A stretch of DNA of 64,000 nt from [Phialemoniopsis] sp. UDSM-2020 (lineage: Eukaryota > Ascomycota > Sordariomycetes > Thyridiales > Thyridiaceae): assembly GCA_018873225.1 (NCBI GenBank), contig JAEILZ010000001.1, positions 3,038,001 through 3,102,000 on the forward strand, given 5' to 3'. This document shows, in pieces, positions 21,301 through 33,677 of the stretch. Each line of letters opens with the position of its first letter. Position 1 is the first letter of the stretch. The translations under genes and the position numbers were made by a program. The notes beneath the pieces are model-generated. The model saw only the letters and a program-made list of their open reading frames with translations. It was not told where the DNA came from and ran no database searches.

Positions 21301-23889
21301 CGATGATCATTCCATCAGAAAACACATTCCCACCTCGCCTGTCCTCCACTCTTCCCCTAGGTACTTACAAGTACAAAGCTTCGTCCCCTCGAAGCCATCT
21401 CCATCTCGCTAGATACAGGCAAAGATGAAGTCTGCCATCACCTAGGGCAGTGTATTCCAGGAGCTTCGAAATGCACCAAAAGTAGCAATTTACAAGACAA
21501 CACCACCATTACCATCACCACCCCAAAGGAAAAAGAAGGATACCTAAGTAGCTTATGCTAGGTACGTCAAGTAGGGTGGGTGTGATCCTTGCTCATTGAT
21601 CCACCAGACGCGAATTACGGAGCACACACTGAGCCACACGATCAGGGTGAGGCGAGAATATGGAGGGTCCCCCATCGAACTCGCTACTTGTAGGTACCTT
21701 GCGGTCACATTGATCATCACCTCTATGCCTGCCCCGGGCAGAGAGGGACATTGGCTTCTTCCCAAGTTCAGCATGGCTCCGGTAGCTATCCGGAGGTTGG
21801 GCTGCGCGACTGATCGTACATGCAATCATCTGTCTTGCAGATTCAGGCGTGGGCCCGGACCATGGAATGGTTCCAGAGACAGCCTACGGACAAGTTTTGC
21901 ATCTGTGCCATCATCTCCCGCGCCCAGAAACAGGCAACACCCTTGTCATTGGGAAGTGACTTCAACGCCTCACATGCTCTGTCTGCCATGGGGATGGGAT
22001 GGGACCCAGCACATAGCGGTAAGTGGGAAATATGACATTTATTTTCTTTAATTATCTGTGTGTCAATGCGACTTCAGCCCTTTCATAGTGTTCTGCCGTA
22101 TCAAGCATAACTAAAATCCTGGTACCTAGGCAAGCAGACGAACGATCATGTACAACAGAGGTATCCCCAGACTCGCCAGAGGGAACCTCTGAGAGTCCAG
22201 CTCTTAAGCATTGCCATCGATCCGAGGCTGTTCAGAAATGGCAGAAATGGCCTGAACTATGTACTGCAACGAAGAACCCATCACCAGCTCCAGCCATCGA
22301 CACCCACACGTGTTCAAAATTAACCCATGAAGCCTCTTCCTCTTCCACTGAAGAAGACTGAGTGACTACTTCAGTCGTAGTTCGTACAACAAACAACAAG
22401 CAAATAGACTGACCGCCATCACGCTAATTGCTAGTGTCTATTTTGTGCTGTACCGACCTAGTCACGCACGGCCAGGTCTAAGTGCATCATTGCATAACCG
22501 GGAGCTATTCTAGCATACCCGTCCAGCCTGCGGAGACACATGGGTTCGCATGCGCAATCTTGTCAGCGAACCCACAGGCCAGGTCATGTTGTCGCCGTAG
22601 CGTCGCCTTGCTTCCACTCCCCACGACTCCATGTAGCAGCTCCCTGAGCCTAATCTTAGTCAACTCTCTGCCAAGTTGGCCTAGCTCGCACTTTTCCAAG
22701 CTCCAAGCACCCACAACCACTGCGCAGACAGACGGTGTGAGAACGCGTCCATGGCCGAGAGCGGGAGAGAGACCGCCTTTTCACGACGGGGACTGGCGCT
22801 CGCTCCAATGCTGTCGTATCAAGTGACTGTCTCACCGGTCCGACACACTAGGCACGATGCGCTACAAGAGTGTGCAATGGCGGTCTGTGTGGGATGCTGA
22901 TCGCAAGAGCACAACGAGTTCTTCTTCAGGGCGCGTCAAGAACTCCTGCAGGCGAGGTCCAGCACCCAACTGACCGGTTCCAATTGGTCTAGGCTGACCG
23001 GTTCATCCTGCCTTGTCTCTAGTCCAAAGTAATGTACCTTACGGAGTAGGGACCAAGCAAGGATCGGCCAGAGTGGGTGGGTGCCATGGTCTTCCGAACT
23101 GCTGGGACAATGTTCCCATCTGGCTGGCTGGCTTGGTAGCAAGGTACCGCACCTAGGGATCAGCCACGCATCAACGCTTGGCCGTTTTGTCGGGTCGCAT
23201 ACCAGGGCGTATCGGCCCAGGGCTTGGGCATGCGTAGGGGAGGTAGGCCATCGTCTTGTGTGTTTCCAGATGCAGACAGCCACCAGGATTCCCCATCGCC
23301 AACCGCGTCTCGTCTGCCTTCGACTGGTCACAGAGGACGCCCAGGGGCAGGAGGGAATGGGAATCGACAGCGTCACTGGATTAGCTTGAACCAACCATTC
23401 CAGCCGAAGGAATCACTTCTGAGCCCTGTCATAGTGGACACGACCAGACATGGGACCCCGGCAGGTACGTCGCTGCACCCCGGCTCACCACCACATCCAA
23501 CGTCTGTCCTGTGCCTGCCCTGCCCTGGCTGCAAAGCCCCGATCAACGATGGCGTGGGACTGGACTTTGAATACCTACCATAGCAAGTACCGGGGAGGCC
23601 AGAAAAATCAAAAAGCATGGCTTCCCTCTGGCTGGCTGGGTTTCTTGTCAGCTTAAGTTCTGTTGGTAAGACAGCACATCCAGCTACGGGCACATGTTAT
23701 TTTCGATATCTACATACGTGTGCCTTTTTGTTCTACTTTCTATCACCTGCATTTCCTATTCCAGACATAGCTCCCCTGCTCCTTCGGTCGCTGACCTCAC
23801 TAATACCGTTGCACGCCTTGGCCATCATCAGTTGGTAACTCGTCGAAGAGTCGTCAAGCCTAGTATGACATCCCCTTGGCCTTGACTCC

Positions 23890-23914
23890 AGCACACGCAC
23901 ACACACACGCACAG
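23890..23914. repeat. CA-rich microsatellite
   Basis: Short imperfect (CA)n tract with interspersed CG steps in noncoding DNA about 0.9 kb upstream of the bZIP coding region. Confidence 0.7.
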
Positions 23915-24782
23915 ATCCAGGAGGCCAAAAGAAAAGCTAGAAGAATACGAGGCGAGAGGCAAACGCCTTTCTCATCCTGAAAGGAAGCCGCCCACTAAGC
24001 TCAAGTCCAAACCTGGGCGCATCAGGGCCTCTCTGGCCATTGATCTTCCAAGGCTTCTCTTGAGGGCAATGGTTGGCTCGCTTTGCCGCAAACCAGTCCA
24101 CTCCTCTCGCCATCCAGATCTTTACTGCCCCGATTACCCACAGCTATATTGCGCCAGTCATCCTGTCGTGACCAGCTGAGGTGCACCTTGGGCTTGCAGG
24201 ATCCCGGCGCATCCACAGACCAGTAACTGTCAACGAGCCCATTGCGTGCTGCTCGTCTTTTCTTCCCCAAGTTGTATCTTCTCCCTTGCGCAGCTGTATT
24301 ACACCTGCATGACACTGCGTCGACCATCGACGGCCTCGCATTTGAGATCGATAGCATTCTTCACATCAGCACTCCTCCCAGTACTCGTCGCCTCTGTCAG
24401 GGCTGGTAGAGAAATCTGAGCTTTTAGGCTTGGTTCTTCGCGCCCTACGTAACTCAAGTATATCCTCTCGCAGCTACGACCCCCTGCGTAGAGACCCTTC
24501 GCAAAACAACAGTAATAAAATCTGCCTCAAACCTCGCTGGCAGCTTTCGCGGTGGCGGTCGAGTCGGCTTCGTGGCTAACAACCAGCCCCGTCCGGTACC
24601 GGCCTGCGGCGAGTATTCTGGAGCAACTGGTATATCCTCCCACGGCTGAAAGACGGGGGCGATATTCGCAGGTTGAGCCAGGCTTCGACACAGACTTTCA
24701 CTCGCGGAGACAGAGCAGCAAGAGAAGCGGTCAATGTCCGGATTCTCGAGGTCATCACCAGAGCGAAGGGGATCAGGACTCG

Positions 24783-26537
24783 ATGTTACAGAGGGGATCC
24801 GCACTTCATCCCTCCTCTCAAGGCTCCTCCCCGAAAATAGCTTCGAAGGACGCTCGATGGGAGCCGACGGCTGCTCATCAGTCCGGCGACCAGTCTAAAC
24901 ACGCTGTCAAGACCGAGCCGTTCCTGCTTAGTAGTCCAGCTCCAGCACTGGAGGAAGACAAGGACCAAGTCCCGCAACCTGTGGTGCGAACATTTGGTGT
25001 GCACAACATCCTAAATCCGTCGGACCATCGCAGTTCCATCTCTACAGAGCCACACGCATCCGAGTCACGCGCCGAGAATGAGGAGGGCACAGCTGTCATG
25101 CAAGGCTCGCCTCATTATCACCAAGCTGCGTCGCCGCCCACTCGACCAAATCGTTACAGCGTCGAAGATCAGACATTACCGCACGGCAGTGTTTCCCTAC
25201 CGCCTCTAGCCGGCTCATCTCATCCTTCTCCCTCGGCGGAACGAGCTTCACCACCGAACTTGGCACCTCACTATGGTATGGGTGGGGTGCGGCGGATACT
25301 GACACCACGCTCACCTTTGACGAGAGCATTGTCTCATAGCTCGGCTTCGTTGTCGACAACCAAGGGACGTCACGGCTACGGCGCACATCAAGGATTTCAA
25401 CCACTTACACAGCAGTACGATGGCAGCCTGCCTCCGGTATCGATCGGTGACAGACCACCTGAAACGTCATACTTTTCTGCATCGTCAATGCCACCGCATC
25501 CTACCACCCGCTCGCTATCGCAGCCCGGTCTCGCATTTCAAGCGCCGGATACACAGAATTCGAGTCTCCCCGGTTTTGACTGGTCTCGACGGTCAGCGCT
25601 CTCATCAGGGACAGGCCATGGGAGCAGTCCCTCGCCCGGAGGAATGGCTCCGCTGGCGGTGGGGACACCTGGAGGAACGCCAGGAGAGCAATGGCCTTCA
25701 GCTGCTAGGGTTGGTCATGGTCAAGGCGTCTCGGGCGGAATGGGAGTTGCGGATGCGCAGCAGTTCATCACCATTACGCCCACCCACGGTGAGGAGATCC
25801 GCGTGCCCGTGGATATCCACCAGGCATCCCGACAAGCAGACGAGAAACGCTTACGGAATGCTGGGGCGTCAGCTCGTTTTAGGGCCAGGAAAAAAGAGAA
25901 AGACAAAGAGGTGCAAGTAGGGATGCAGAGACTGGAATCGCAGAACCGGGAGCTACAAAAACGCCTCCAAGAGATGGAAGCGGAGAGGGACTTCTATCGT
26001 GGTGAGCGCAACAGATTGCGACATATTATGTATCGGGAACCGAATATGAGAGAAGCCGCTGAATCTGGGCCCCCTAGCCCAACTTCAACGGCTCAGAGCG
26101 GCGGATCTTTCGTCGCCGAACATAGCCCAATGCCGGCCTTACCTCAACATCAGCCGCCCGCGCCCATTTCCTCATATCTCGGCGATCCTTCGACCATGGA
26201 GCGCCCCGCTCGACGCAGGAGAACAGACCCTGCACCAGGTATCGACTTCTCGACACCGGCGTATGGATCGCCAGGCCCTTCCCACCTGCCTCCGCTACCG
26301 CCCTCTTCCTTCGTTCCCGGTCCTGGCTTGCCTAATACATCGTCAACCGGCCAACGACTGCCTCCTCTTCGCGGTTTGAGCGCAAATCAGCCTCTTACAA
26401 GTTCTGAAAGTGGGCAACACCTTGGTTCTCTGACCCCGGGATCACAGCCCGGCCAGTTGCCCCCGTACGGGAGACACCCCTACGAGGGCCAGTGGCAGGC
26501 TGGTCCGAGGCACCCACACGACCACGGACAACGTTGA
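24783..26537 (+). CDS. bZIP transcription factor
   Basis: Nuclear DNA-binding regulator. Taken from the first in-frame ATG the product is 584 residues. The basic region KRLRNAGASARFRARKKEK (about residues 354-372) has the N-x2-A-S-A-R-x-R bZIP core. It is followed by a zipper with a regular heptad pattern (LESQNRELQKRLQEMEAERDFY) and NRLRHIM. Upstream lies the short motif FGVHNILNPS, which I recall from a group of long fungal bZIP proteins. The rest is low-complexity Pro/Ser/Gly/Gln sequence, typical of activation domains. The reading frame stays open upstream to a stop at 24516-24518 without another ATG, and the ATG at 24783 has a poor context (T at -3). The true start may therefore lie in an upstream exon. 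I do not assign it to a named regulator. Confidence 0.85.
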   Translation: MLQRGSALHPSSQGSSPKIASKDARWEPTAAHQSGDQSKHAVKTEPFLLSSPAPALEEDKDQVPQPVVRTFGVHNILNPSDHRSSISTEPHASESRAENEEGTAVMQGSPHYHQAASPPTRPNRYSVEDQTLPHGSVSLPPLAGSSHPSPSAERASPPNLAPHYGMGGVRRILTPRSPLTRALSHSSASLSTTKGRHGYGAHQGFQPLTQQYDGSLPPVSIGDRPPETSYFSASSMPPHPTTRSLSQPGLAFQAPDTQNSSLPGFDWSRRSALSSGTGHGSSPSPGGMAPLAVGTPGGTPGEQWPSAARVGHGQGVSGGMGVADAQQFITITPTHGEEIRVPVDIHQASRQADEKRLRNAGASARFRARKKEKDKEVQVGMQRLESQNRELQKRLQEMEAERDFYRGERNRLRHIMYREPNMREAAESGPPSPTSTAQSGGSFVAEHSPMPALPQHQPPAPISSYLGDPSTMERPARRRRTDPAPGIDFSTPAYGSPGPSHLPPLPPSSFVPGPGLPNTSSTGQRLPPLRGLSANQPLTSSESGQHLGSLTPGSQPGQLPPYGRHPYEGQWQAGPRHPHDHGQR

Positions 26538-29288
26538 TTCCCAGCTGGGTGGCACGTAACTACACTCTGTGTGCTCTAGGACATAATCTGCGGCCTGATG
26601 GTCGCTCACGTCTCATCTAGTTCGCTGAACCGAAAGGTTTACACTCTGGTCTCGCAGCCATGCCGGTATACCTGGTGATCCTGCTTCTCGGCCCGGCTTA
26701 TGCCGCATTTCTTTTGTTCATCTCTAGACGATCTAGCATCAAACTCGGGCAACCGACCACGGGGGGTTGCGTCATTTGCTTTTTCTTTCATCTCGAGGAC
26801 CACAGGTCATAAAACGAACAGATCGAAAGTGTCTCTCCTTTTATCTATTGACATACACTCCGCCGCACAACCTGCCTTATCTATTCCTCTTCACTACAAA
26901 TTGCAACATCACTTGTATTAGTGTATTCTTTACCCAGCTTTACCCCAGTACGGACAGATAGCGGAGCGTGTCTGGCGTTTTTGGTGTTCAAGTTTTTAAC
27001 AACAAACATCACACAGTGTTGTTCTCTGTCTGCTTGGCAAGCATCGTTGTTTTCTTTCTATTTCATTTTCCATCCTTTTGAAAAGCGCTTGTTGTTCTCT
27101 AGAGATACCACAGAATGGCTTTATATTGCCTCCAAAATGGGACTGGCAGGCGCATATGTCTTGGTTTCAGGGACTGCAGTCGAGGAGTTCAGGAGCGTTG
27201 ATTGTCTCATTTCTTTACAATACAGCAAAGGCGCTCACAGAAAGCACACGGGCAGTCAAAGTCAGTTCTGTTCCGGGACAAAAGTGGAAATCACAGGGTC
27301 GTCAAGGCCGAGCTGCGATTTGCAGAGGGGGATTGATTCGCAGCTGGGGAATGGCTGGGTCTTCTCCCGTCATCGGGAACGCCCAGATGATGGTCGCGCA
27401 GGCGGATTCGAGCATGTAGGAGCCACAGCACTACCTCTGCCATTTGCGCCGGAAAATACGCCTCATAGAGAAGAAAATTCATGTTCAGCAGGGGAGACTA
27501 GAATGCATGTTCTCGCTGGTGAATGCAGGTTCAATAGATTTGCATGATTGGCATACACAAACTCAGACATCCACTTGACATATGATATGATGATGGCCTG
27601 CCTATCAAAAGGCTTGCAGACCATCCAAAAGCCTCTGACTCAGTACCTTTGATGAAGAGACTGACGATGAGCTATCAGCCCTGAGAGCGTAGGCTTCATG
27701 GTAGCCAGAGGAGAGAAAAGGGCCGAAGTGGTCGCCCCCGGTTGTCAAAGACATCTCAGCATTTGCCTATCTGACGTGACACAGCTCTTGATGCTCATGA
27801 CCCTCGTCCAAGGCCGTCATTTCTAGATAATGACATGGCTCTACCAGGTCTCACCACACAGAGACGTTGCGTTACGGCCCTTCTCGAGAGATTCGCCTTC
27901 CTCTGATCAGTCACCCATCCCTCCCGGTTCTAAAGCCACGGGACGAGTGTGGCAAGTCGAGCCGAGGCAAGGCGGATATCTGTCACCCGTACACGCAGGC
28001 GAGCGAGTCCGCAGGGCGTTCACTCCTTCGCAGGCGATTTTTGAGTCAATGTTTCCCCATCAATGACAAGTCGGGCAAGGGAACGAGTGCGATGCGGCCT
28101 GCCGGGTGACACGATCGACGCATGCGGAGAAAATCTCCGCCATTCACGAGATGGGCCGTTCCTCGTAGCCAATGGCCAGTTATGGTGACGGCGCGGAACG
28201 TTGCAGCAGAAACGTTCGAGGCAGAAGAGGAGAGGCCAGGCGCATGTCGCGAGTGAATATTTGCTTCTTCCTCCCCGGGGCGGGCCCCCCCTTTTTTCTT
28301 CTTCAGCATCGAAGATGCGCTCCTTTCTCAGCCAGCCCGTCCCCCTTTTCGTCCGGCTACTTTCTGTGCAGTAACGCATTTTGCATCAGCACAGAGTGGA
28401 TATTCTGCAAGGAACATGCTGCTTGCGCATGCCTGTCTTTGGCTGTCTCTGGTAGGGAAAAAATGAGGGTTTCGGACCGTGGCCTTTCAGCTAGGTATAT
28501 CAAAGTACCTAACAGGCCTTTTCTGTTCATGAACCCCCTTTTACGCATTCCGGGGCTTATGTTCCACCTATCCGCCAGCCAGGTTTACCTCTCCCTAACC
28601 CCATCTTCAGCTCGCCGCCCGCGTCCGTGGTAAGTAAGATTGAACGAAATTGTGGGAAGCAGCAGCAGCAGCAGCACATGCAGGCGGAGCTTGTCGTGTG
28701 ACACGAGAAGCCCGACATCCCCCTCCATTCTCCCGGCAGCCGTTCCCCGGTCTCATGTCACTGGAGGGGTTTTCCCCGATATTGGCAAGCCACTATGGCC
28801 TGATCATGGCCCGTGAGGCAGGCATCGAGACGACGGGGACGCACAATACAGATGCGGAGCTGCGGGTGCGAGGCATGCGGGCACCCAGGCGCGATGATGA
28901 GAACACCAGAAGATGTACGTAAGAGTATTCGATTCTATGAGGGCTGCTCAGTGGGGTATCTTGAAAAGACAGAAGGCTATCTCCTTTGCTAGCCGAGAGC
29001 TGTTGATGCCCAATGGGAGATCTCAAGAGCTTCATCTCCCCAAGTATTGGCCAAAGCTTCTCTGACCCTTGTACACACCCTCTCTCTCCCTTTTCTGTCT
29101 CGGATGCGACTTCGTACAGAGATGGCCGTGGGCCTGTGTAACACATTATTCCCGAGATCTGGGACCCAATGAAAATGAAGATGACACCCTGCCAACGCCA
29201 GCCTTTTCCAATGCTGTCCAATGAGGAGGCCCTTTGCACGCTTTAAAGCAAATAAGAGAAGAAAAAAAGACAGACACATGATTACTCA
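26538..29288. other. 2.75 kb intergenic region between convergent genes
   Basis: Gap between the bZIP stop and the stop of the minus-strand LMBR1-family gene. It includes a long likely 3' region with T-rich sequence (26850-27100) and an (AGC)6 repeat at 28658-28675. ORFs up to 208 codons (26921-27547) show no family motif and mixed codon use. No gene is supported. Confidence 0.5.
28658..28675 (+). repeat. (AGC)6 microsatellite
   Basis: Six uninterrupted AGC units in noncoding sequence. Confidence 0.8.
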
Positions 29289-31493
29289 TTACAGGCGTAC
29301 CCGGCCTTCGCTACCGCCGCCACCACCAAACCATCTCCTAATTCCATCACCGGAATCGGTCCGGCCAAAGGCGCCAGAAGGGCGAGCCGCATCTTCATCA
29401 CCTCCCATCCACTTGGGCTTCTTGATCCCCTGGCCAATATCCTGCAGCCACTTGGGGGTGTCGAGCGTATCAATGGTATTCTTCATCCGGTGTCCAAACG
29501 CCGAGAAGAAGTTATCATCTTCGTACTCGTCAGGGTGTGCCGCTGCGCGTGATGATTGACCCAAAGCCCGCCGGCTAGAGCCCGCCGTGGCGGAAGCAAT
29601 GGTGTTTGAGGGTGACGTTGCGAATGGTGTTGTTGATGAACCTTGTCCTCCACGCCGCCCACCTCCCGGTACCGTCAGCACAGGGGCGGAACGAGTGCCG
29701 GCCGCTGCGTTCTCAGCCAGACGGTGCCGGATCGAAGTTCCGTGTAATTCACGCTCGATTAGATCACGACCCTCGCGCCAAGACCCTGTACCGTAGCTCA
29801 TCTCATCCTCGTTGTCGTCATCGATAAGGTCAACACCAAACCCAAACAGCCTTCTGACCTTGCCATAGAGACCGAAGAGGGTCGCGCAGACGGGGATGAG
29901 GATGAACATGGGGAAGAGGTTGTCAAAATACTCGCCCAGCGGCGTGAGGTTGATCAACTGGCCGAGGAACTCGTAAAATACCGTCTTCATGTATATGGTG
30001 GGCGATACGAACGTAAGGAAATTGTAGCTCAGGGGAATGCTCAGTCGGGCCACTTGAGATGCGTACCAAAAGGCTGATTCGTGGGCGGTATTCCTCTTCA
30101 CCAGGGCTCTCCCTCGCCACACCTTGACCTCGGTGATCGAGATCAATGCCGCAGTGCACATGTAGAGAAGCCACAGGAAAGCAATGAGCTGGCCAGCAAA
30201 GCCCACCTGCGCTTTGTCGCCACTCCAGTGGTGGACGACAGTGATGCTGATGACTGAAAGCTTTGGCAGGGCGACTTTGACCACCTCTGACCAGACGATG
30301 CAGGCCGATGCCAAGGCGAGAAACACCCCGAGGAAGAAGGTGGCGTAAGGCATGAAGTGATAGTAGTAAAGGTGGCGCGTGTAGGGGGTGAGGATGGTAT
30401 GCCTGTCCCAGAAGCCGGACTGCGAAGATACATGGCCGAACTCGAGTTTCTTGGAGCCGGCAGAGTTCAGTATAGACTGCGTCTCGGCCGCATCCTGAAG
30501 TAGTCGGTTCCACTCATCCACCCAGCGAGATCGAGTATGCCGGGCACGCACCAGGTTCCTCGTAAGATCGGCCAGGTACTTCTCGGTGATGACGTGAGGG
30601 ACGGCTCTATCCTCAGCTGCTCCAGTGCCTCGAACAGCGGCGGCGCGGGGCTGCGATTCTGGCTGATTCGTCATGTCCACCAGCTCCTCGATCCAGTCCT
30701 GGAAGTCTCGAGCAGTGCCAACCTTGCGTCGGCTGAGTTCCGACACCTGGATTTCCAGATCCTCCAAGTTCATCTCGGCGTCTTCCATTCGTTCATATAC
30801 TTTCGGGGCATGCGTCTGTATTCTCCTCAACCTCCCACTGATGCTTGCATTGCGGATCAATCGGCGGGGAATGGCTACCAAGCCATGTCCCATCAGATAG
30901 ATGGCCAGGACCAAACCCCAGCAGTAAGCGAGTGCCATGACCAATCCCTTCAGCGAGCGCAATTCGAAGCCATAGCTTATGATGACGTATATGAGTCCAA
31001 CTATGCCGGAACCGAATACCATCAGGTGGTATTGCATATTGCTGCGGAGGGAGTAGAGCACCTTGGCTTTTGGTTCTCGATAACCGGAGTCGGAGTACTC
31101 GGCGAGGATAGGAAGAATGAACCTGTCCTTGGCATTAGTTTGTGATACTTAGGGCGTTTGGGGTTGAACCGAGACAGCGTACCAGGTCAGGGCAAATGTC
31201 AACCAGTAGGTGATCCTCCAAGAGACCAAGAGCTGCCGCTCCGGAAACCAGATACCCCTTTGCGCCTCGTCATCTGTTCTCGCGCGTGACGCCAAATCGA
31301 TGGGGACCAGGAGTACGATTCCAGCAGGGAGCCATAGCGCAAAGAAGACAGGGACAAGGAGGTATGCGGGCGTGGTGCGTAATGGCAGGTAATGTCGCAG
31401 GATCAAGAGGACGAGCAGGGAGAGGACCAGAAGCGCAATGCCCGCGAATATCTCAGAGCCGACAGGCGACCGTGAGCTAGCTGCGTACAACAT
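29289..31493 (-). CDS. LMBR1 domain-containing membrane protein
   Basis: Polytopic membrane protein of the LMBR1 family (LMBRD2 type); the molecular role in fungi is not established. Two exons: 31493-31183 and 31122-29289, with a 60 bp intron (GTACGC, CTAAT branch, CAG) that splits a Trp codon; product 714 residues. Residues 15-105 hold the first three membrane segments, and two more follow the splice (MQYHLMVFGSGIVGLIYVI and MALAYCWGLVLAIYLMGHG). A cytosolic charged coiled-coil region (about 190-300) contains EDAEMNLEDLEIQVSEL. Four more membrane segments follow, including FMPYATFFLGVFLALASACI and LIAFLWLLYMCTAALI, then the conserved SIPLSYNFLTF block. The C-terminal about 170 residues are a soluble Gly/Ser/Arg tail. 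It shares a 471 bp divergent promoter with the aldehyde dehydrogenase gene. Confidence 0.92.
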
Positions 31494-31964
31494 CGTTGAG
31501 GACTGTGGGACAGCGTAGAACGCTCATGGATTTCGAGCAAAATGGATGGGCACGGTGGTGATGTTTGCAGAAGGCTGCGCCAGCCTGCATGAGCAAGATT
31601 TCGTTGAAGGCAGGAGAGGGACGAATTAAGGTGGGCGAGGATTATGTCACACGATCGGCATCCCGGACCAGGCGGAGCTTCTTAGTGCACTTAGTAAGGG
31701 TACCTCGCAGGAACAGCGCTCGGATACGCTATGCTTGGCGAGTCATGACGTATCTTTGCCGTACTGACCTGCGTATTGTAAGTACCATTCCGCCAATTTC
31801 AAGGGTCCAAACTTAGGTAGTTGCAGTGCCACAGCGGGGGTCGAAACTCGGCACACCCCGAACGGCCGTGCAGCTGCTTTCAACATCTCCAGGTCCGACC
31901 CGGCACACGGCGCACCGGGACAGTCCCAGTCCCATCAAAGCCGTCACAGTAAAGACCTTGTAAA
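31494..31964. promoter_or_regulatory. divergent promoter of LMBR1-family and ALDH genes
   Basis: 471 bp between two start codons facing away from each other. It should contain both promoters and 5' untranslated regions. No specific factor site stands out. Confidence 0.55.
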
Positions 31965-33677
31965 ATGGGTCACGGACCTGCTAATTATATTCTGGCCGCA
32001 ACGGCTAGGAGTCCGTTGATACGATCGACATGCTCCGGGCGACGGGCCTTCCTAGAGCTAGCCTCTCCTTGCTCACGCTGGTATCGACAGCAGCCTTTCT
32101 CCAGCCAGCGCCCCTTGCGCAACATGGAGATATCGCTCAGAGCTCCGAATGGAAAGACATGGAATCAGCCACGAGGCTTGTTCATCAATAACGAATTTGT
32201 TAAGAGCAGTAACGAGCAAACATTGACCTCGATAAACCCTGCGTAAGTGGCCTGCTCGCCATTACTGTTCCCTCGTAATTACTTTTGCTCATAAAGAGTA
32301 TTTCACAGCACTGAGGAAGACATCTGCTCAGTGTATGCCGCCACTGCTGATGATGTCAATGCCGCTGTTGATGCCGCCCGGAGAGCTTTCAAACACCACT
32401 CCTGGAGAAAGCTCTCTGGAACGAAACGCGGCGCCATGATGTATAAGCTCGCGGACCTGGTCGGACAGCACGCCGAGGTCCTCGCGGCAATCGAAAGCAT
32501 GGATAATGGCAAGCCTTACAGTGTGGCTTTGAAAGGCGACGTAGCCGACGTGCAGAGTGTACTCAGGTATTATGCTGGGTATGCCGACAAGAACTTTGGC
32601 CAAGTGATCGATGTTGGCCCGAACAAGATGGCTTACACCGTCAAGGAACCTCTTGGCGTCTGCGGCCAGATCATTCCCTGGAACTATCCTCTGTCAATGG
32701 CTGGCTGGAAACTCGGCCCGGCTTTATGTTGTGGCAACACTATCGTTCTCAAGCTTGCCGAGCAGACACCGCTCTCCATGCTGTATTTCGCCAACCTAGT
32801 CCAGGCAGCTGGCTTCCCCCCGGGTGTCATCAACATTGTCAACGGCCATGGCCGGGAGGCCGGCGCGGCCCTCGTGCAACATCCGGACGTTAACAAGATC
32901 GCCTTCACGGGCAGCACTGCCACTGGGAAAGAGATCATGAAGATGGCGGCCGGCACGATGAAAAACATCACTTTGGAGACGGGCGGCAAATCCCCTCTGA
33001 TAGTGTTTGACGATGCCGATCTGGACCTCGCCGCCCGATGGTCTCATGGAGGCATCATGAGCAACCAGGGACAGATCTGTACTGCAACCTCGCGAGTCTT
33101 GGTACATGAGTCCATATACGATGAATTCGTCGATAAGTTCAAGTCTACGGTTGAGAGGGTATCTGTTCTTGGTGACCCTTTTGAGGAGTCTACATTCCAG
33201 GGGCCGCAGGTGACCAAGACACAGTATGAGCGAGTCTTAAGCTACATCAAGGCCGGAAAAGAAGAGGGTGCGATAATCGCCATGGGAGGTGAAGCGGCGC
33301 CGCACAAGGGCAAGGGGTTCTTCATCAGCCCTTCCGTCTTCACTGATGTGAAGCCCTCTATGAAGATCTTCAGAGAGGAGATCTTTGGGCCTTGCGTCGC
33401 CATCGCCGCCTTCAAGTCGGAAGATGAGGCCATTGAGCTTGCAAACGATACGACGTATGGACTAGGCGCGGCTCTCTTCACTCGCGATCTGACAAGGGCT
33501 CACAGAGTTGCCCGAGAACTAGAGGCTGGCATGGTTTGGATCAACAGCAGCAACGACTCGGATTTCCGCGTGCCTTTTGGTGGTGTCAAGCAGTCGGGCA
33601 TAGGCCGTGAGCTGGGAGAGGCGGGCTTGGCGGCATACTGTAACATTAAGGCTATCCATGTGAACATGAGAGCATAG
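31965..33677 (+). CDS. NAD(P)-dependent aldehyde dehydrogenase, probably mitochondrial
   Basis: Oxidises an aldehyde to the acid with NAD(P)+. Two exons: 31965-32242 and 32309-33677, with a 66 bp phase-2 intron (GTAAGT...CAG); product 548 residues, about 50 more than a cytosolic ALDH. The first 53 residues are rich in Arg and Ser with few acidic residues, as in a mitochondrial presequence; M54 (AACATGG) begins the usual cytosolic-length chain. Catalytic residues are intact: N218 in PWNYP, the nucleotide loop GSTATG (294-299), E316 in LETGGKSP and C350 in NQGQICTATSR. The usual KPAEQTP motif reads KLAEQTP (241-247), a Pro-to-Leu change beside the cofactor-binding Lys. The C-terminal PFGGVKQSGIGRELG motif is present. 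The aldehyde substrate cannot be told from sequence. Confidence 0.95.

Larger units (their letters stand above)
15379..24782. other. 9.4 kb region without a recognisable gene
   Basis: Between the SMP-30 start and the first ATG of the bZIP gene I find only short ORFs without family motifs, consistent codon bias or plausible exon chains. Base composition is similar to other intergenic DNA here, so it is not a RIP-degraded transposon block. It holds a few TACGGAGTA-like sites, a strong 8-bp-stem inverted repeat at 18312-18332, a CA-rich microsatellite near 23890 and a short direct repeat at 22970-23004. It is probably the upstream region of the bZIP gene plus a separate promoter for the SMP-30 gene. 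Confidence 0.5.

Noticed and set aside
15379..24782. Degenerate transposon filling the desert
   Set aside because: Base composition is ordinary, there is no TpA excess visible by eye, no terminal repeats and no transposase or reverse-transcriptase remnants in any frame.
26921..27547. 208-codon plus-strand ORF after the bZIP gene
   Set aside because: Composition is that of a T-rich 3' region, with no motif, no codon bias and no splice context.
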